Made by a program: the position numbers and the translations under genes. A DNA stretch of 64,000 nucleotides from Odontesthes bonariensis. Its lineage: Eukaryota > Chordata > Actinopteri > Atheriniformes > Atherinopsidae. The DNA is taken from positions 10,882,284 through 10,946,283 of the forward strand of contig NC_134526.1 in assembly GCF_027942865.1 (NCBI RefSeq), read 5' to 3'. Shown piece after piece: positions 19,601 through 33,902 of this stretch. Numbering within the stretch: position 1 is the stretch's first letter; every line of letters begins with the position of its first letter. The notes under the pieces were generated by a model. The model was given only the letters and a program-made list of their open reading frames with translations, did not search any database and had not been told where the DNA came from.

Positions 19601-22011
19601 CTCTTTTATCTTATTTTGAGAAGCTTGAAGCCATCCCACAAGATTGAAAAGTAAGCAGGAATGACTGACCTCAGAAAAACCTGTGTAGTGACAATTAATG
19701 AAGGCAAATAGCCTACTTGTACCGTCCTGAATATCTACTTTTTCTATATATTTTTATTTTAATCTTGTATATTTTCATGTCTGTAACTTTTTTCTAGTGT
19801 AACATTTGGGGTGTACTTTCATATTTCGGATACTTTCGGATTAGTATTTTCATTATTCAGCTTATTTTTTGTATAGGCAGCATGGTAGGGTGGGGTGGGG
19901 GGAAGAAAATAAGAAAAATTATGCATGTTGAATAACTTTGATCAATGCTCATTCTCTCAAATAAAAACATGTTAAAAAAAAAAATGACAAGACACAAATA
20001 TAATCAGGTTGTTAGATTCGGTTCTAGCGCTGGTCTCGGTATGACAAGGTCAAGGCACATTTCAGGACAACATGGCTCAGAAAAGTGACACAGCATCAGG
20101 TTGAAGTGTGGGCACAGATACACAGTCATTTTGAATAAGTTGATATGTCTACACTTATGACTAGTTGTGGTTTTGACTGGTCCAAAGGAACCCTATCAAG
20201 GGCGACTCATAAAAGAATCGTCTAACTTTTTCATCTCTCCATTCAGCAGTGTGCACTCGTATTTTTGATTGGCACTTTTGTTTGACTTTACGCTGCCTCT
20301 CGTCTGCCAGAACCCCTTTCAGAATGTAACATTTAGGTGTCCACATAAGCCAGGGAAACAACACAGCACAATGTGTGTAACCTGACAAACAAAAATATGT
20401 TTTGTTCTTTTTTGGGACTACTTTTGTGCTCAGCCAGCACGGGTGCTCATATCCCATCACAAAGTTAGCAACCGCCCCCACAATGTGCATACATGCAATG
20501 CGCCAAACTGAATCGCACTTAAAGAGCGTGGGATGCCTGAAAGCGCGTGCATGTCCGCAAAGTCTGAATGAGTCCGTGCACACAGAGGTCATGGACTAAA
20601 GTCTGCCATAGTTGACATGTAACTGAGCAAGAATGGCCATAAATGTTGGCCTTTCCGTGCAGTAAAGGCAACGATATTTTCCCTTTTATCAGCAAAGGTC
20701 ATCAAAATTACTGATCAGTGTAAAGATAGATATGGTCGACCTTATGATGACACAAAATCTGAGGAAACACCTACATCCTGTAGAGAACTTCTCAGCTTTA
20801 TTTCAAGATTAAATACATTGCTCTAAAAAGCAGTCAAATCAAAATAAATCTAAACTAGCCAGATTACTTACTGAGCAATTAAAAGATTAGCAATCTTTTT
20901 TTTTTTTTCCTAACAAGGACATTTGAAATCTTCTTCCAGAAGAACCAGCCTTTTCATTGCCCGGTTCAATTATAAGAATCTCAAGTGTGAAGTGTGTACT
21001 TACTTCTTTAGCAATACAGTTCCTTGTTCCAGTATCTGATCTTTGGAGTTTCCTAAAAGACAAAGGTCATCATTAGCCAGATTATCCAAATACTGACACA
21101 CCTGCATCGAAACGACTGTATTCATCTCATTAGAATACACTGTGGACATTACGCCCAATTCAGGCGCAATTCAAAGTGAAACTAAACACAGATATCGCCA
21201 TAAAATGGGTATCCACTCTAGATTGTTTTTAAATAACTACTTTCCCCCCGTACATTTTAGTAGATTGGTTATCCGTGGGCTTTTATTCGCATTTTATATA
21301 AATAATGCTCGTATGTACAAAAGATTGTAACATTTTCAGTACCTCCACATTTCTCTTGAAGACTCATCCCTTCCTCGAAACACTGCTCTAACACATCCGA
21401 CCTGTTCGACTTTGCAATCATGTCCTCTTACAATTAGTCGCTTATAGGTAGATAAAATACTAATTTAACGTAAATTTTTTTTTAGACTTTACTGAAGCCT
21501 GGATGTTCTTCCTAGCGGCCTAGTCGCTTGGATGAAGTCATCTTTCTAACAAATAATATAAATTAAATTGTTCAACGGCATCATACATCACAGTTTTCAG
21601 TTAATTAAAAAAAATTAAATAAAAGTGTATTGATACCTCTTTAGACTAGTTATATGTAAGCAAGCGACGAGTTCAAACAGTTCCGTTATAAAATGAAGAA
21701 ATATCTTCATATCGTTTTGGTTTCTATTAACAGCATTTTGCTTACTCACTGTTGTGTGGGAATTTTGGCTTAACAAGTGCTAGCTAACGATAAGCTAACG
21801 TTTTAGCCGTGTTGCTAAGCTAACCCCAGTTCAGGTAATAATATTACGTCCAATCGAGCAATCTAAAACCACAAACCAAGAGTTAATTGTTAAACCAGTG
21901 GGTTCTCTATAACTACCACACACTCGGGGACACTGTCACAGCGTATTTAATTTTAAAATGCTGCTGGTACTCGCATTTACCTTGATCCCCTCCACCCGAG
22001 TGCGATGCCAT
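16624..22011 (-). CDS. bax: Apoptosis regulator Bax, 6 coding exons, 192 aa
   Basis: Pro-apoptotic BCL-2 family protein that moves from cytosol to the outer mitochondrial membrane, oligomerises and releases cytochrome c. Coding exons on the minus strand: 22011-21981, 21052-21004, 17446-17288, 17169-17034, 16944-16840, 16722-16624; frame continuous, and 192 aa is the usual Bax length. The N-terminus [20 protein letters not shown] matches fish Bax. BH3 is [13 protein letters not shown] (61-73); BH1 is [18 protein letters not shown] (about 102-119); BH2 is [15 protein letters not shown] (152-166). The C-terminal helix (about 168-189, [20 protein letters not shown]) is hydrophobic and ends in RKM, as expected for the tail anchor. 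Most like zebrafish baxa from memory. Intron 2 is about 3.6 kb because of an L1 insertion on the opposite strand. Shares its upstream region with rps11. Confidence 0.96.
17539..19410 (+). pseudogene. L1 ORF2 remnant (endonuclease/reverse transcriptase)
   Basis: Coding part of the L1 copy above. The readable pieces lie in different frames: 17595-17846 (endonuclease end), 18150-18398 (linker), 18392-18930 (first half of reverse transcriptase), 18817-19119 (second half after a frameshift near the G-run at 18807-18817) and 19141-19410 (YADD part). An in-frame stop follows the PSPLLFA block at 19117-19119. Past 19410 only short pieces resembling the C-terminal domain remain. Confidence 0.85.
17539..19980 (+). 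mobile_element. 5'-truncated L1-type LINE in bax intron 2
   Basis: Bounded by a target-site duplication, AAAATGACAAGACAC at 17524-17538 and 19981-19995 (the leading A residues overlap the poly-A), with a poly-A end at about 19972-19984. The body starts inside the endonuclease domain ([11 protein letters not shown] near 17555, then [15 protein letters not shown] and ESDHSPV) and continues through reverse transcriptase ([52 protein letters not shown] at 19207-19218). It is therefore a partial ORF2. ORF1 and the N-terminal half of the endonuclease are missing. It is antisense to bax. Its frame is broken (see the pseudogene entry), so it cannot move by itself. Confidence 0.9.
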
Positions 22012-22458
22012 CTTCTTGACTGTTTGGATCGCTTCTACTTCCGGACAGTCATGTGACAACATTTATTTGTTTGTGCCACTAGCTGCAACCAATAGATGCA
22101 GCAGGCTGCCAGGTTTGGTTATCTCTTTGGATGCTGATGGGTCTGATATGGTATCATTAACCAAGGGCAGGGGTTTCTGAGTAGGTTTTTGTCGATCTAT
22201 TAAGACCGTCACAAGATAGACGGCGATGTCTGTGAGGTCGGGCTGCCAATGGACAATGCGATATTTTGATTATCTTTAATTTTTTATTTTTTGGGGGGTA
22301 GGGGTATTGATTTTAAAGGATAAATATAGTTGATAAACAATACATATATTTGTGTATTTTTTTGTGATGAACCCTTACTTAAACGTCACTTCCTGCGCCT
22401 TGTCGTCTTCCGTCCGTCGCGCGCATGATTAGGCCTCTTTACGACTCGGCTGGCAAAG
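22012..22458. promoter_or_regulatory. Shared divergent promoter interval of bax (-) and rps11 (+)
   Basis: Only 447 bases separate the two start codons, which are head to head, so both promoters and 5' UTRs must lie here. The rps11 side has a pyrimidine tract CCTCTTT at 22434-22440, fitting a terminal oligopyrimidine (TOP) transcription start of ribosomal protein genes. No TATA box is evident on either side close to the expected starts. Confidence 0.7.
22434..22440 (+). promoter_or_regulatory. Probable 5' TOP start of rps11
   Basis: CCTCTTT lies 19 bases before the rps11 start codon. Ribosomal protein mRNAs start with a C followed by pyrimidines and have very short leaders; this tract fits both. 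The exact first base is not provable from sequence. Confidence 0.55.
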
Positions 22459-24475
<2,017 letters not shown>

Positions 24476-24522
24476 GCGAGACTTTGAACAGGAAGCTGCT
24501 GTTGGCTAACTTGTCACTGTCA

Positions 24523-24528
24523 ATTAAA
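24523..24528 (+). promoter_or_regulatory. rps11 polyadenylation signal
   Basis: ATTAAA about 50 bases after the stop codon, giving the very short 3' UTR usual for ribosomal protein genes. Confidence 0.75.
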
Positions 24529-24559
24529 GAAAATCTTGTTTAAGTTGTCTACTCTGCTT

Positions 24560-27500
24560 GTTTCTTTAACTCTCCTTATAATTGGGTTTTAAAGTATTAT
24601 AAACGGTTTGTATACTGCATTTATTTGTTATGGTAGGTGTGTTGAGCCATAAAACTTTCAGTCTACTTCATAATGAAGTCAAAACATCGTTTGAAAAATG
24701 AAGTTATTACTAGTTCAATACCTGTTCTGAAAATTGGGAAGAAAACAATTTGGCCTTCAAATATTAAGATGATGTAAAGGAAAGGCAATGGAGCTGTGTG
24801 AAATTGTAGCTTTTCAGGAGTTGGGCATTTATTGCAAAGGGTTTTGTTACTGTTTACATCTTGAGTTGATGAAGTGAGATTTAAAGAAACATTTTGCAGT
24901 ACATGACTAACTATGGACTGCAGTAAGCGTAGCATCAGATACATCCCTGATATGCAATGCTGTAGATGTGTCTGTAACCATGGTTTCGCTGGATGATTCA
25001 AGAATGACCATATGTCTATTTAGATTAAACTCTGCCTTTAATGACTGCTGTGGCTGAAATTATTTCAGTTTTAGGAATTGTGTGGATGTGTGCAATATTT
25101 GTCCTTCAACTACCACCTCTCCATTCCAGTAATTGCCAGACTATAATGCTGCAACTTGATCAAGTCGATCATTGGCAACAACACAATTTGCAATGAAAGG
25201 AAAGCTAAACTGACCCCGTTCGCCACCTCAGTATGTTACACAATGAACATTATCAATTCAGGAATGTCTGCAAGTGTCACTGGATGCATCCTTTCCAAAT
25301 AAGACTAATGATAACACCTTAAGTATGTAATAAAACCATGGACTTCATGCAGCTTGAATTACTTGTTTTTTGCGATAGTAAAGTATGAAGCACAATCACC
25401 CCTCATCTAGGTATGTTCATGACAAAAGGCACTGCAATACAACAGAATCAAACATCTTTTGAATAAAAATGCAACATGTCTGGATGACTTGCACAATGAA
25501 GTGAAACGTGTACATGTCAATGCAGGGATGAATATTCTTTATCAATAGATAACCTGACATTAAATTGTTAGTAGGGGCTCTTGCCAAAGAGCAGGACCCA
25601 TGGTTCAGTCACATTTGATCAATAATAAGTTATTTAACACTGTACACTGGAGTACATCATCTTATTTTATTCTCAATATGTTTGTGTGCAGCAGTGCCCC
25701 CCAGTGGCTCACAAGTTTTTGCACCCTATGTGCAAATGTTGCCAGCAGAGGACAGCAGGTGAATGCTGTATGTTATAAATCACACTTGACCACTAAACAC
25801 TCAGGATGAAGGATTCAGGCAATGACCAGCTTGTGTCTGCCTGCTCTGATTCATGAATGATTTTCTTCATTGATGTAAAGTGACAAAGCTGCCTTTGAGA
25901 AAGAGCTGCTTGCAAACGACTAAAGTAAACATTTCAAATAGAAACTGGATCTATTGGTTCAATGTCCAGCATGTGTCAGCATCTCTTTTGGTTTTACAGA
26001 ATAAACTTTGTCAAGGCAACATTTATGTAAAAGTCACTTATGAAGAGCTGCACAATGCAGAGTCCTAAACACATATGATGAGCTTATGCTTCTATTCCTG
26101 GTTTTGAATAGGATCATCTTCAAATCTGCAGAAACATCTTTGAAGTCATTTAAAACTCCTCCATCTTTGATTGGATGGGAGGCTTGAGGTTTCTTTAAGC
26201 TTGTAAATCTTTCTTTTAAATCTTCTCTTGTGTGTCTGTGAACTAATGCCTCGTACTCAAAGGCATCTACGTTACTCTCATGATACAGTGGCTATAACAT
26301 GACCTGCATCCTTCGTGACCTCACTGGTCTGATGATCCTCAATAGCGTCCAGGATCCAGATAAACACATGCAAATGCTCAACAAGCATGGATCCCAGTGC
26401 TTTCATGGTCTTTATCAGCTGTCCTTGTTTCTGCTTGAGAAGATAGCTTTTCTGTGTGGGAATCAGTCATGTCCCCCTCCACCCACCATCGTCTGTCTAC
26501 TGAGTTCCACAGCAGAGGCGTTACTATTAACATAATGATGCCGTAGATGTTTTCTCCCCAATCGCCTGGTGAATGCGGACCATATGGTGATGATGTGAGG
26601 AGGAGAAAGTGGCTAATGTGAGCTCAGGCGTGTAAGTAGTTCCGTCATTTAATGATTAGCAGCATGAGCACATGTTTTTCTCAGGATTTAATTTTTGCAA
26701 TAATATTTTCATCAATTACAGTTTTTTTTATTTGTTTTTGTTGTGGTTGTGTAGCTCTCCACATGTGCCCCACTGTTTACCTAAACAACAGAGTCCTAGC
26801 TTCAAACCACAAATTGTCCTCTCTTGCACAGGGGCTTTCCCAGCTTCTTCTCCTCACATGTAGACACTACAGGAGGGTGGGAGGGCTTTTTAAGGATGCT
26901 CTCTGAAAAACAAGCCCTCTCACAAGCAGACACCCCAGGGAGCATGACGGCCCAGCTCGCACAATCATGCTCCTATGGAGTGTTTGTTTTAGGGCAGAGG
27001 TCTGATCCCTGAAAAAGTCTGAGCAACAATAACAAACCCAAGCTGCCCTCTGCAAACTGCAATGGAAATGTGCTAATAGAGATGTCCAAATGTATACAGT
27101 GGTTATCAGCTGCCAATAATGTTAACCTTAATGTTAACCAGAGAGTCACAGAACTGCATAGATTCGGACACACAAGATGATGACATACAGTTCTGTTAGT
27201 CAGTAAGATTGGTGAGCAAAAACTTCATTTTCCAGCCTTTAATCTTGAAATGTTAATCATCTCCAGGGGATTACGATCTCTAGTTTTGTTCAATCTCTTC
27301 TAAAAAAGAACACTTTCCATATTGAAGCATCAGCAAAGGAGAGGCGTCACTCTGAAAATGAGATTTCAAAACACCACACAAGCTGGCAGCTAAATAGGGA
27401 TTTCTTACAAAAAAAAGAGAAAAAAGCCCTATTTTTTTTTTTTACTAAAGTTAATGGGATGTTATGCATCAAAAGACTCTCATTTCGAAATATCAGTCAG

Positions 27501-28235
27501 TTTACACCACTGCAGTCAACAATATGAGATGTGTGTCAGTGTACTTTGGTGTCTCCAAATGGCAGCATCTCCACACACTTCACTCTTGAACAACCTTACC
27601 ATCCATCCATGTCTGTCTTCTGAGCGACACGCAGTCTTTTGAACCGTCTCTCTTCACATTCTTCCAGTTTGCCAACATGTTTACCTAGTGTCATGGAGCA
27701 TACTTGAGAGGTCGTACTTACTTGTGTATCCAGTGGCACGGATGTTAGCTCAGAGGGTCAAGCCAACGAGGGTAATGGCCACAATCAAAACACAGGCCTT
27801 CTGGTGGCCCAGCAGGAGGTTTGAGCAGGATACCGGACTCGTGTTCCGGGCTGTTCGGAGGCTGTCAGCAGCATCCAAACTGTTTTTCCAGCAGAAGCAG
27901 TAGCAGTAGATCAGAGCTGATGGACCGAACAGATGGAGGCCACATTATATGGAGCCTGAGCTGTAACTGACAACGCAAGGTGTGTGTTGAGGGTGTTTTT
28001 GTATTTATCTTATTCTTTTACATGCAAAAGAGGTCTGATATCATACTGATCATTTAATCAAACAACTGCATTATAGCACTATAGCAAAAAGAACATTATG
28101 TTTTACTACATGGATACTAAATGGATGACAAATGTGTTTTATTTGGCACTGAACCCCAAGATTAGCATTATATGTCTTCAGCAAACGGAATGCAGCAGGC
28201 TGAGGTCAACAGAATGCCCTAACATCCCACAACAT
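24560..28235. other. Start of the gene-poor interval; no gene recognised
   Basis: Mostly low-complexity and unique AT-rich DNA. It contains repeat copy B (25331-25425) and a minus-strand coding-like window (27944-27753) described under findings. No exon set could be assembled. Confidence 0.5.
25331..25425 (+). repeat. Copy B of a 10-kb-spaced direct repeat
   Basis: Matches copy A (15204-15300) in order and orientation over about 90 bases, starting at TAAAACCA and including CTTCATGCAGCTTGAATTAC and GCACAATC. It lies about 850 bases after the rps11 stop codon, so copies A and B bracket bax plus rps11. Confidence 0.7.
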
Positions 28236-28880
28236 GAAAGTCCTGGAGAGACTTATTGGCTCACCTATGTAAGCAAGTGAACACATTCCAAGACCCACAG
28301 TTTGCTTACCGTCCTAGGGTTGGAGTTGAAGATGCTATCATCCACCTCTTTCCATAGGGCCACGCTTTTCTGGACAAAACAGTCCACTGACTTATCTGTC
28401 AGCACAGTATGGATTGTGTTCTTCAATTGCTTCAGTACTTTTAACCCTCTGGGGTCTGAGCCCATTTTGGTTGTTTTGGAATACTTTTGATTTTGCCTTT
28501 ATATACCACAAAAAAAGTCAGTCCTACACTGCTGTGTGAGAAGCTCCAGGAATACAGTTTGTATTCACAGTCACCTAGATTATTGACAACCTGACAAACA
28601 GACCACGGTTTTTTTAAACTGAAGGGTTGTGTATCTGATAAGGTGGTCAGCAGCACAGGAGCATCACGGGGGGTTGTACTCTCACCGTTTCTCTTTACTC
28701 TGTGCACCTCAGACTTCCAGAATAACTCGAAGTCCTGTCATCTCCAGAAATGCTCGGATGAGTATCTGAACTGGTTGATGGTTTTTTTGGTGTGGGAAAA
28801 TTCACCTAATTTTGAACTCAAACAAAATAAAAGAGATGACTGCAACAAGGAAACGGTACAAAATGTAATTCCCACCCACA
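28236..28880 (+). mobile_element. Rex1/L2-like LINE fragment (reverse transcriptase core)
   Basis: ATGAAAGTCCTGGAGAGACT reads MKVLERL; after a frameshift comes the block DPQFAYRPRVGVEDAIIHLF near 28300, then a decayed stretch, then STGASRGVVLSPFLFTLCTS DFQ from 28649 and a YLNWLMVFLVW stretch equal in position to YRELVDHFGVW at the window start. Same family as the 1-440 fragment, but covering mainly the part upstream of it. Stops and frameshifts show it is dead; the catalytic aspartate pair is not preserved (SDEYLNW where SDDS is expected). Confidence 0.75.
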
Positions 28881-28899
28881 GCAAAAATTCTATACATTG

Positions 28900-31800
28900 A
28901 TATTTCTTTTGTTGTTTTCATGCTGCAACATTATAATATCCCTTTTGGTATTTTTGAGTTTTGATACAAACTACCACAGCAAGCTGCCTCGAAAACATTA
29001 TGATATAATTATTTGATTCCCGGTGAGGGGAATAATAACTATGTATGAACTCCTGATTTTACACTCATTTACTTACTCATGAAAAGTAAATAGATTTTGT
29101 TTTCACCACAGACTTACATTTGACTTTTTTTTTCTCTTTTTGCCCACTGCAATATAGTATGTAGCCATTAAACTCCTCCCTATCCAGCAGCTTACTGATG
29201 GGGTGCACAACAAAAACACAGTGGGCTCCATCAAGGGTCAACCCAGAGTAACCCTCCACATCTGGACAAGTCATCAGCCATTGAGATTTGCACAGAGAGA
29301 GCCAAAGTTCTTGAGCGAAAGACATACAGCAGCATCATATAAAAACAAGAGTGGCATAAAATGAAACTACAAACAAATGGCCATGTATACGAGCTGCAAA
29401 CTGCGCTTACACCTATTGAATAAGGGTTGGCAGCTGAAAAAAATCAGTGAAAGTAGATACGGTGAATAATGCGCATGACAAGATCTATTACTTCAAGGTT
29501 AGAGGTTCTGGTTACGGCTATCAGCGGCTGATATCTGCAACAGTACCGTGAGCTTCTTAACTGATTTTAAGTGACTGAACAGATGTGGCCGCTGTTCCTC
29601 ACTTACAGACTTATAGAAATGATATGCTTCTTTTCTGCAAATTTTTATCTATCAGTCGTTAAACACTACTCAAGATTACACAAAGTATAGCATTTTACTT
29701 CAGCTGGTTGGTTTCTGCAGAGCTCCAAATGAGAGAGCGTGCACTGCAAAAACGTGTTTGATCGTTGCTCACCTGGCCGGCCTGGTAAGCTGAGAGCCTC
29801 CTAAATTTGCATCACAGCTCCTAATTCAATATGCACGTGTCCAACTGACTTCATGCCTGTCTGTCAGGCAGACAGCATGTCTGGCATGTGTGAGCTTGGT
29901 GGGCATCTCCAATTTTACACCATGTTGTCAGATCAAAGTGGAAGCTATTGCTGGCAAATCACAGGACGGGGTGGTGTGTGCAGCAGCACTCTTGGGTCAT
30001 GTGTGAACCATCCAGTGCGGCTGTCATCAGAGCATCCCTGGGGTGTGCTCCTGCTGAGTGATGGCCTCAGATTGGAGCCCTGAATCCTGCAGTCCAGAAA
30101 ATGGGCAGAATCTGAACTGCAGCCCAAACCAGCGCCAATCTTTAGGTGTCTAGGTGACATAGGTTTGCACATAGAATATATTTTTGATGTAGTTATAATA
30201 GATTCAAGAAGACAGCATGCATAGTCAGGGTGTTGTGAACACATAAATACAAACGGCAGATATTTCAGTCCTTTTTTTTCGTACATTTTTTAAATTAGAT
30301 GACAAAAGAGCTGTACTGGGTAAAATGTCTCTCTTTAAAAGGTAACAGGAGAAACTCAAAGCAACGCCCGACAGCAACAGTTTGTGCAGCTATTGAGCGG
30401 TTCCTCAGCACCAAGAGGAATTCACCCTGGCAGATGGTGGGGCCGAGGCCCCAGAGGCCTCAGGCAACGCTACACCCTGGGACCCGGACACCTAATCGTG
30501 CCCTGTTGAGCCTCTCACCTGCTGCTCCAGTGCTCACAATGCTATCTCATCTTCCTGACCTATTGTGGCTCCCATCGGTGATAATGACAGTTAAAAGACC
30601 CACGCAGTGCCGGAGCAGGGGCTCGCTCTCCCCAGAGAGGAGCAGAATCATGGGAAACCTCAGAGTAATCGATCTCTCCATCCTGCCTTCTCTGGTGGAT
30701 CTCATTTCTTTTCCCCACCTGCAATGAGCTGCTGAGCTGTTTTTCTTTACAGCGCAGATATCTTTTATTTTCAGCTATTCCTGAGCTGTGATTTAAAAGA
30801 AATAAAATATCAACAGTGGTTTGTCAGTATGCTTCATGCTACCGTAGTTTACAGGGAGTGTTTTGTCCTCAGACAGCAGTGAGCAGTGCAACGTCAACTA
30901 TACAGCAACATTTAAAGTGCTTTTTGATGCACTCTTGTTTTTTCTGTCTAAACTATAATTTCACAATAGAAAAAATGCCATCCTATGTCTCCACATGAGT
31001 TCATAAACTGTCCAAAGGCCGTAAATATGCTGCCTTGGGTAACCACAGTTAGTTGTATTTTGACAAAAGACAGTTAGCGCAACCTACTTAACCAAACCAC
31101 AGCCTCGTTGTTGTTCTTCTTCTCTGAACTGTTTTAATTTTCTCTCAGTCATTTTCCATGAGAAACACCAGTCAGTCTGCATGTGACCCCAGTTCCCACC
31201 GTAGTTAGATACTGTGACAGTGGCAAAGTTTTAGCTGAGCTCTGCTCAGCTTAATTAGACTTTCATTGCTTTATCTTTAATGTGTACCTCTTCAGTATAA
31301 TAGATTGCAATGCAATGGGAAAGTGACCCGGGTCAAAAGCAAGAAAAAAAAAAAAAAAAGGTTTGTTATATAAGTCAACATTTTATCTTACACTTACATT
31401 TGGTAAGAAAGTTGAGTTTTTCCAAACTTTTTGGTGTCGCTGTTTATTCAGACCATCAATCTTGGTGCAAACTCCATTTGAAGAGACTACAACTGATATA
31501 TACATCAAGATGAGAAAGGTTTCCTTTTGCAAATGAAGATGTATCATCAAGAATCTTCTGCACTACAGTGGCAGAACCAGCACCAACAAGTATTTATTGC
31601 ATCTGGAATAAGAACGAATGAAAAAACTAACAAAAAATAATACAAACTCTGTTCAGTTTCGTAAAGGGGCATGCCACTCAATCCAACAGTGCTTCATTGG
31701 TATGTTTTAGACACCAACGGAAGTCTGTGGCACAGAAAAATGAGATAAAACAGACATAAGTCAATTGTCTTCCCTAAGAATAATAAACCAGTGCTATAAA

Positions 31801-33780
31801 CTAATCGTTTCTCTCCTGCAGTGTGTCAGAAAACATGTAAAATAATTGCTTAGCCATTACATGATTTACAGGATGCTGTATATCATAACTCTACAACTTT
31901 AAGACAAAAGATTTTCTGCCTATCGAAAACAAGTCCAGAATTGTGTCTCAGTTTGTTTGAGGAGTGTATTGCTAGTTCTGTTTTCCCTGTGTGCAGAAAA
32001 GACAAAGGGAAGGAAGTCATGGGCGTTTCACAACAATCTGTCTCAATACCAGCTTCTATAGAAATAGAAAAAAATAACCTTTCTTAGCAAAGTGCAGCAG
32101 AAGAGAGCACAAAAGAGATCAAATGAAAAGAGCACACCCAAATATTGTCAGACTGACTTAAGCTGCATTTTTTTGTTGTAGGCACACAATCGATATCTTA
32201 CAGAACGACAGGCAATGAAGTTTTAGGTCTCAGAGAACACAAAGAGAAACACTGTATGGTTTTCTGATGGGATCTCCTATAGATGACCTCTGACCTTGTT
32301 AAGCATTAAAATTTCCTCTAATATAAATTTTCCTCATTGTTATGTTGTTATGTTGAAGAGGAGTTTTTAAGTCCTGAAACACTCAAAGTTGATGCAGTTT
32401 AGCTGATGACAGACTTTCGGTTTGAGTGTCTGAAGTTTGTGAATCACAACTCAGGAAACCTGGAGGATGCTTCTTGCCTCTACAACTTGGCAGATAAACA
32501 CACTCTAAATCAAATCTACATGTATGAGGTGTAATGTATTCTCCAATAACTATTCAATCATTTCAGAGAAGGGTAAGTTGTAATCGTGACTGAAGTGGGA
32601 ATAGAAAGACAGTTAGCTTTTGTTCTGACTTTTCTGTCTTTTCTAACTGACATGGTGGCAGACATTTGAGATGTATTGTAAAAAAAATTCTGCACAACTA
32701 AGAAAACTCAGTTATGTGCAAAGAAAATGTCCCCAAGATGACCTTGTGATTCAGTTTGTAGATGTAGGAGAAAGTGGCTTATTTGAGCGATGACAGTTTG
32801 TTCTTCGAGTGGAAATCTAATATTGAACTATGAAAACGAAGATAAAACATGTCCAAACAATGTGTTAGTGTGAAAAATAGAGATGAGTATTTACATTTAA
32901 AGCCATACAGAGAGCAATACAGCCATGTCTTTAGTTGTACTTCTGACCCTGCCTGAGATACTTCTTCCAACTTCCAACATGACCCCCTCCCTGAGATACA
33001 GCGATGTGTGTGTGGGGGCTTCAGTGCATGAGGTGACACAGCTGATAACCCTGTGCCATTGTGTGCTTGGCTGCCAGAGCATCTCTGTTTTCAGTGCAGT
33101 GTGTAAAACATGTTGGTGATAACATCAAATGCCAAACAATCCCCGAAAAGAAAAAAAAATACCTACATTTTTCTCCCACTTAAGCAAACAGCAAGCCCAC
33201 TTATCTTAAAACAGATTGTGCTTTTAAGACCACCAAAATTCAAAGAAAGGAAACTGATGTTTTTTAATGCCTCAGGGGACACGCTGGCATTTTGTATTTT
33301 GTATCCAGACATGTTTAAAACAGGGAGCAGACTGTTGTATGTTTAGAGATTTAATGGAGCCTAAAAGTCACATTAGCTCAAATAGCTGGTCTACATTCCA
33401 TTTTCATGCTGGCTCAGTTTTACATGTGAACCTTGTAAAATGGAACCGAGTAATGCGTCTTATAGCTACATAAATGAATGATATTGTGGTAATAAAGACT
33501 GATCTCAGAGCTGCATCTGTTCAAATCATCTATTCTAAAATGTATTTTGAATACCAACAAAATGGATGATCCCCAATAAAAAGTTAAAGCCCCTGACTCT
33601 TTCTCTGATACAGCTCTTCGTGATTCCGATATGGAGTCTGTATCATTGTAAAAATAAACTTGCGAATTGTGATCCATGACTCTCTTTTACTTCTAACACC
33701 CAGTAATTGGTAGATTAGAAAATAATGATAAAGTTTAAACAGTTATTTTCTCTTCTGTAGACACAAGTTTCAAAAAGAGA
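28900..33780. other. Gene-poor stretch, nothing assignable
   Basis: Contains an A-run near 31336-31353 and chance ORFs up to 142 codons (30299-30727, +), which match no family I know and have no splice or start context of note. Confidence 0.45.
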
Positions 33781-33784
33781 CTTG

Positions 33785-33902
33785 CCTAGATTCAAACGAG
33801 GTACCTTATTGCTGTGAGCCAACGGTACCATCACTGTGCATAGTTACACCACTATGCAGCCCCTTGTGAGTTTTAAACTATGCAGCCCCTTGTGAGTTTT
33901 AA
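33785..33902 (-). repeat. Fish tRNA-like repeat relic with duplicated end
   Basis: Read on the minus strand it runs GGGGCTGCATAGTGGTGTAA, then a decayed CAGTGATGGTACCGTTGG, CTCACAGCAATAAGG and GAATCTAGG. This is the pattern of a widespread fish repeat whose start resembles a tRNA (GTGG..AGTGGTTAGCA..CTCACAGCAAGAAGG). Its right end, a 26-bp unit ACTATGCAGCCCCTTGTGAG plus TTTTAA, is present twice in tandem (33851-33876 and 33877-33902), identical in both. Confidence 0.6.

Noticed and set aside
20161-20592. 143-codon open frame on the minus strand inside bax intron 2
   Set aside because: Between the L1 insertion and exon 2, with no family match, no splice fit to bax phases and no codon pattern of a conserved protein. 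Treated as chance.
30299-30727. 142-codon plus-strand frame
   Set aside because: Proline- and arginine-rich with no domain, no splice sites and no upstream promoter signs.
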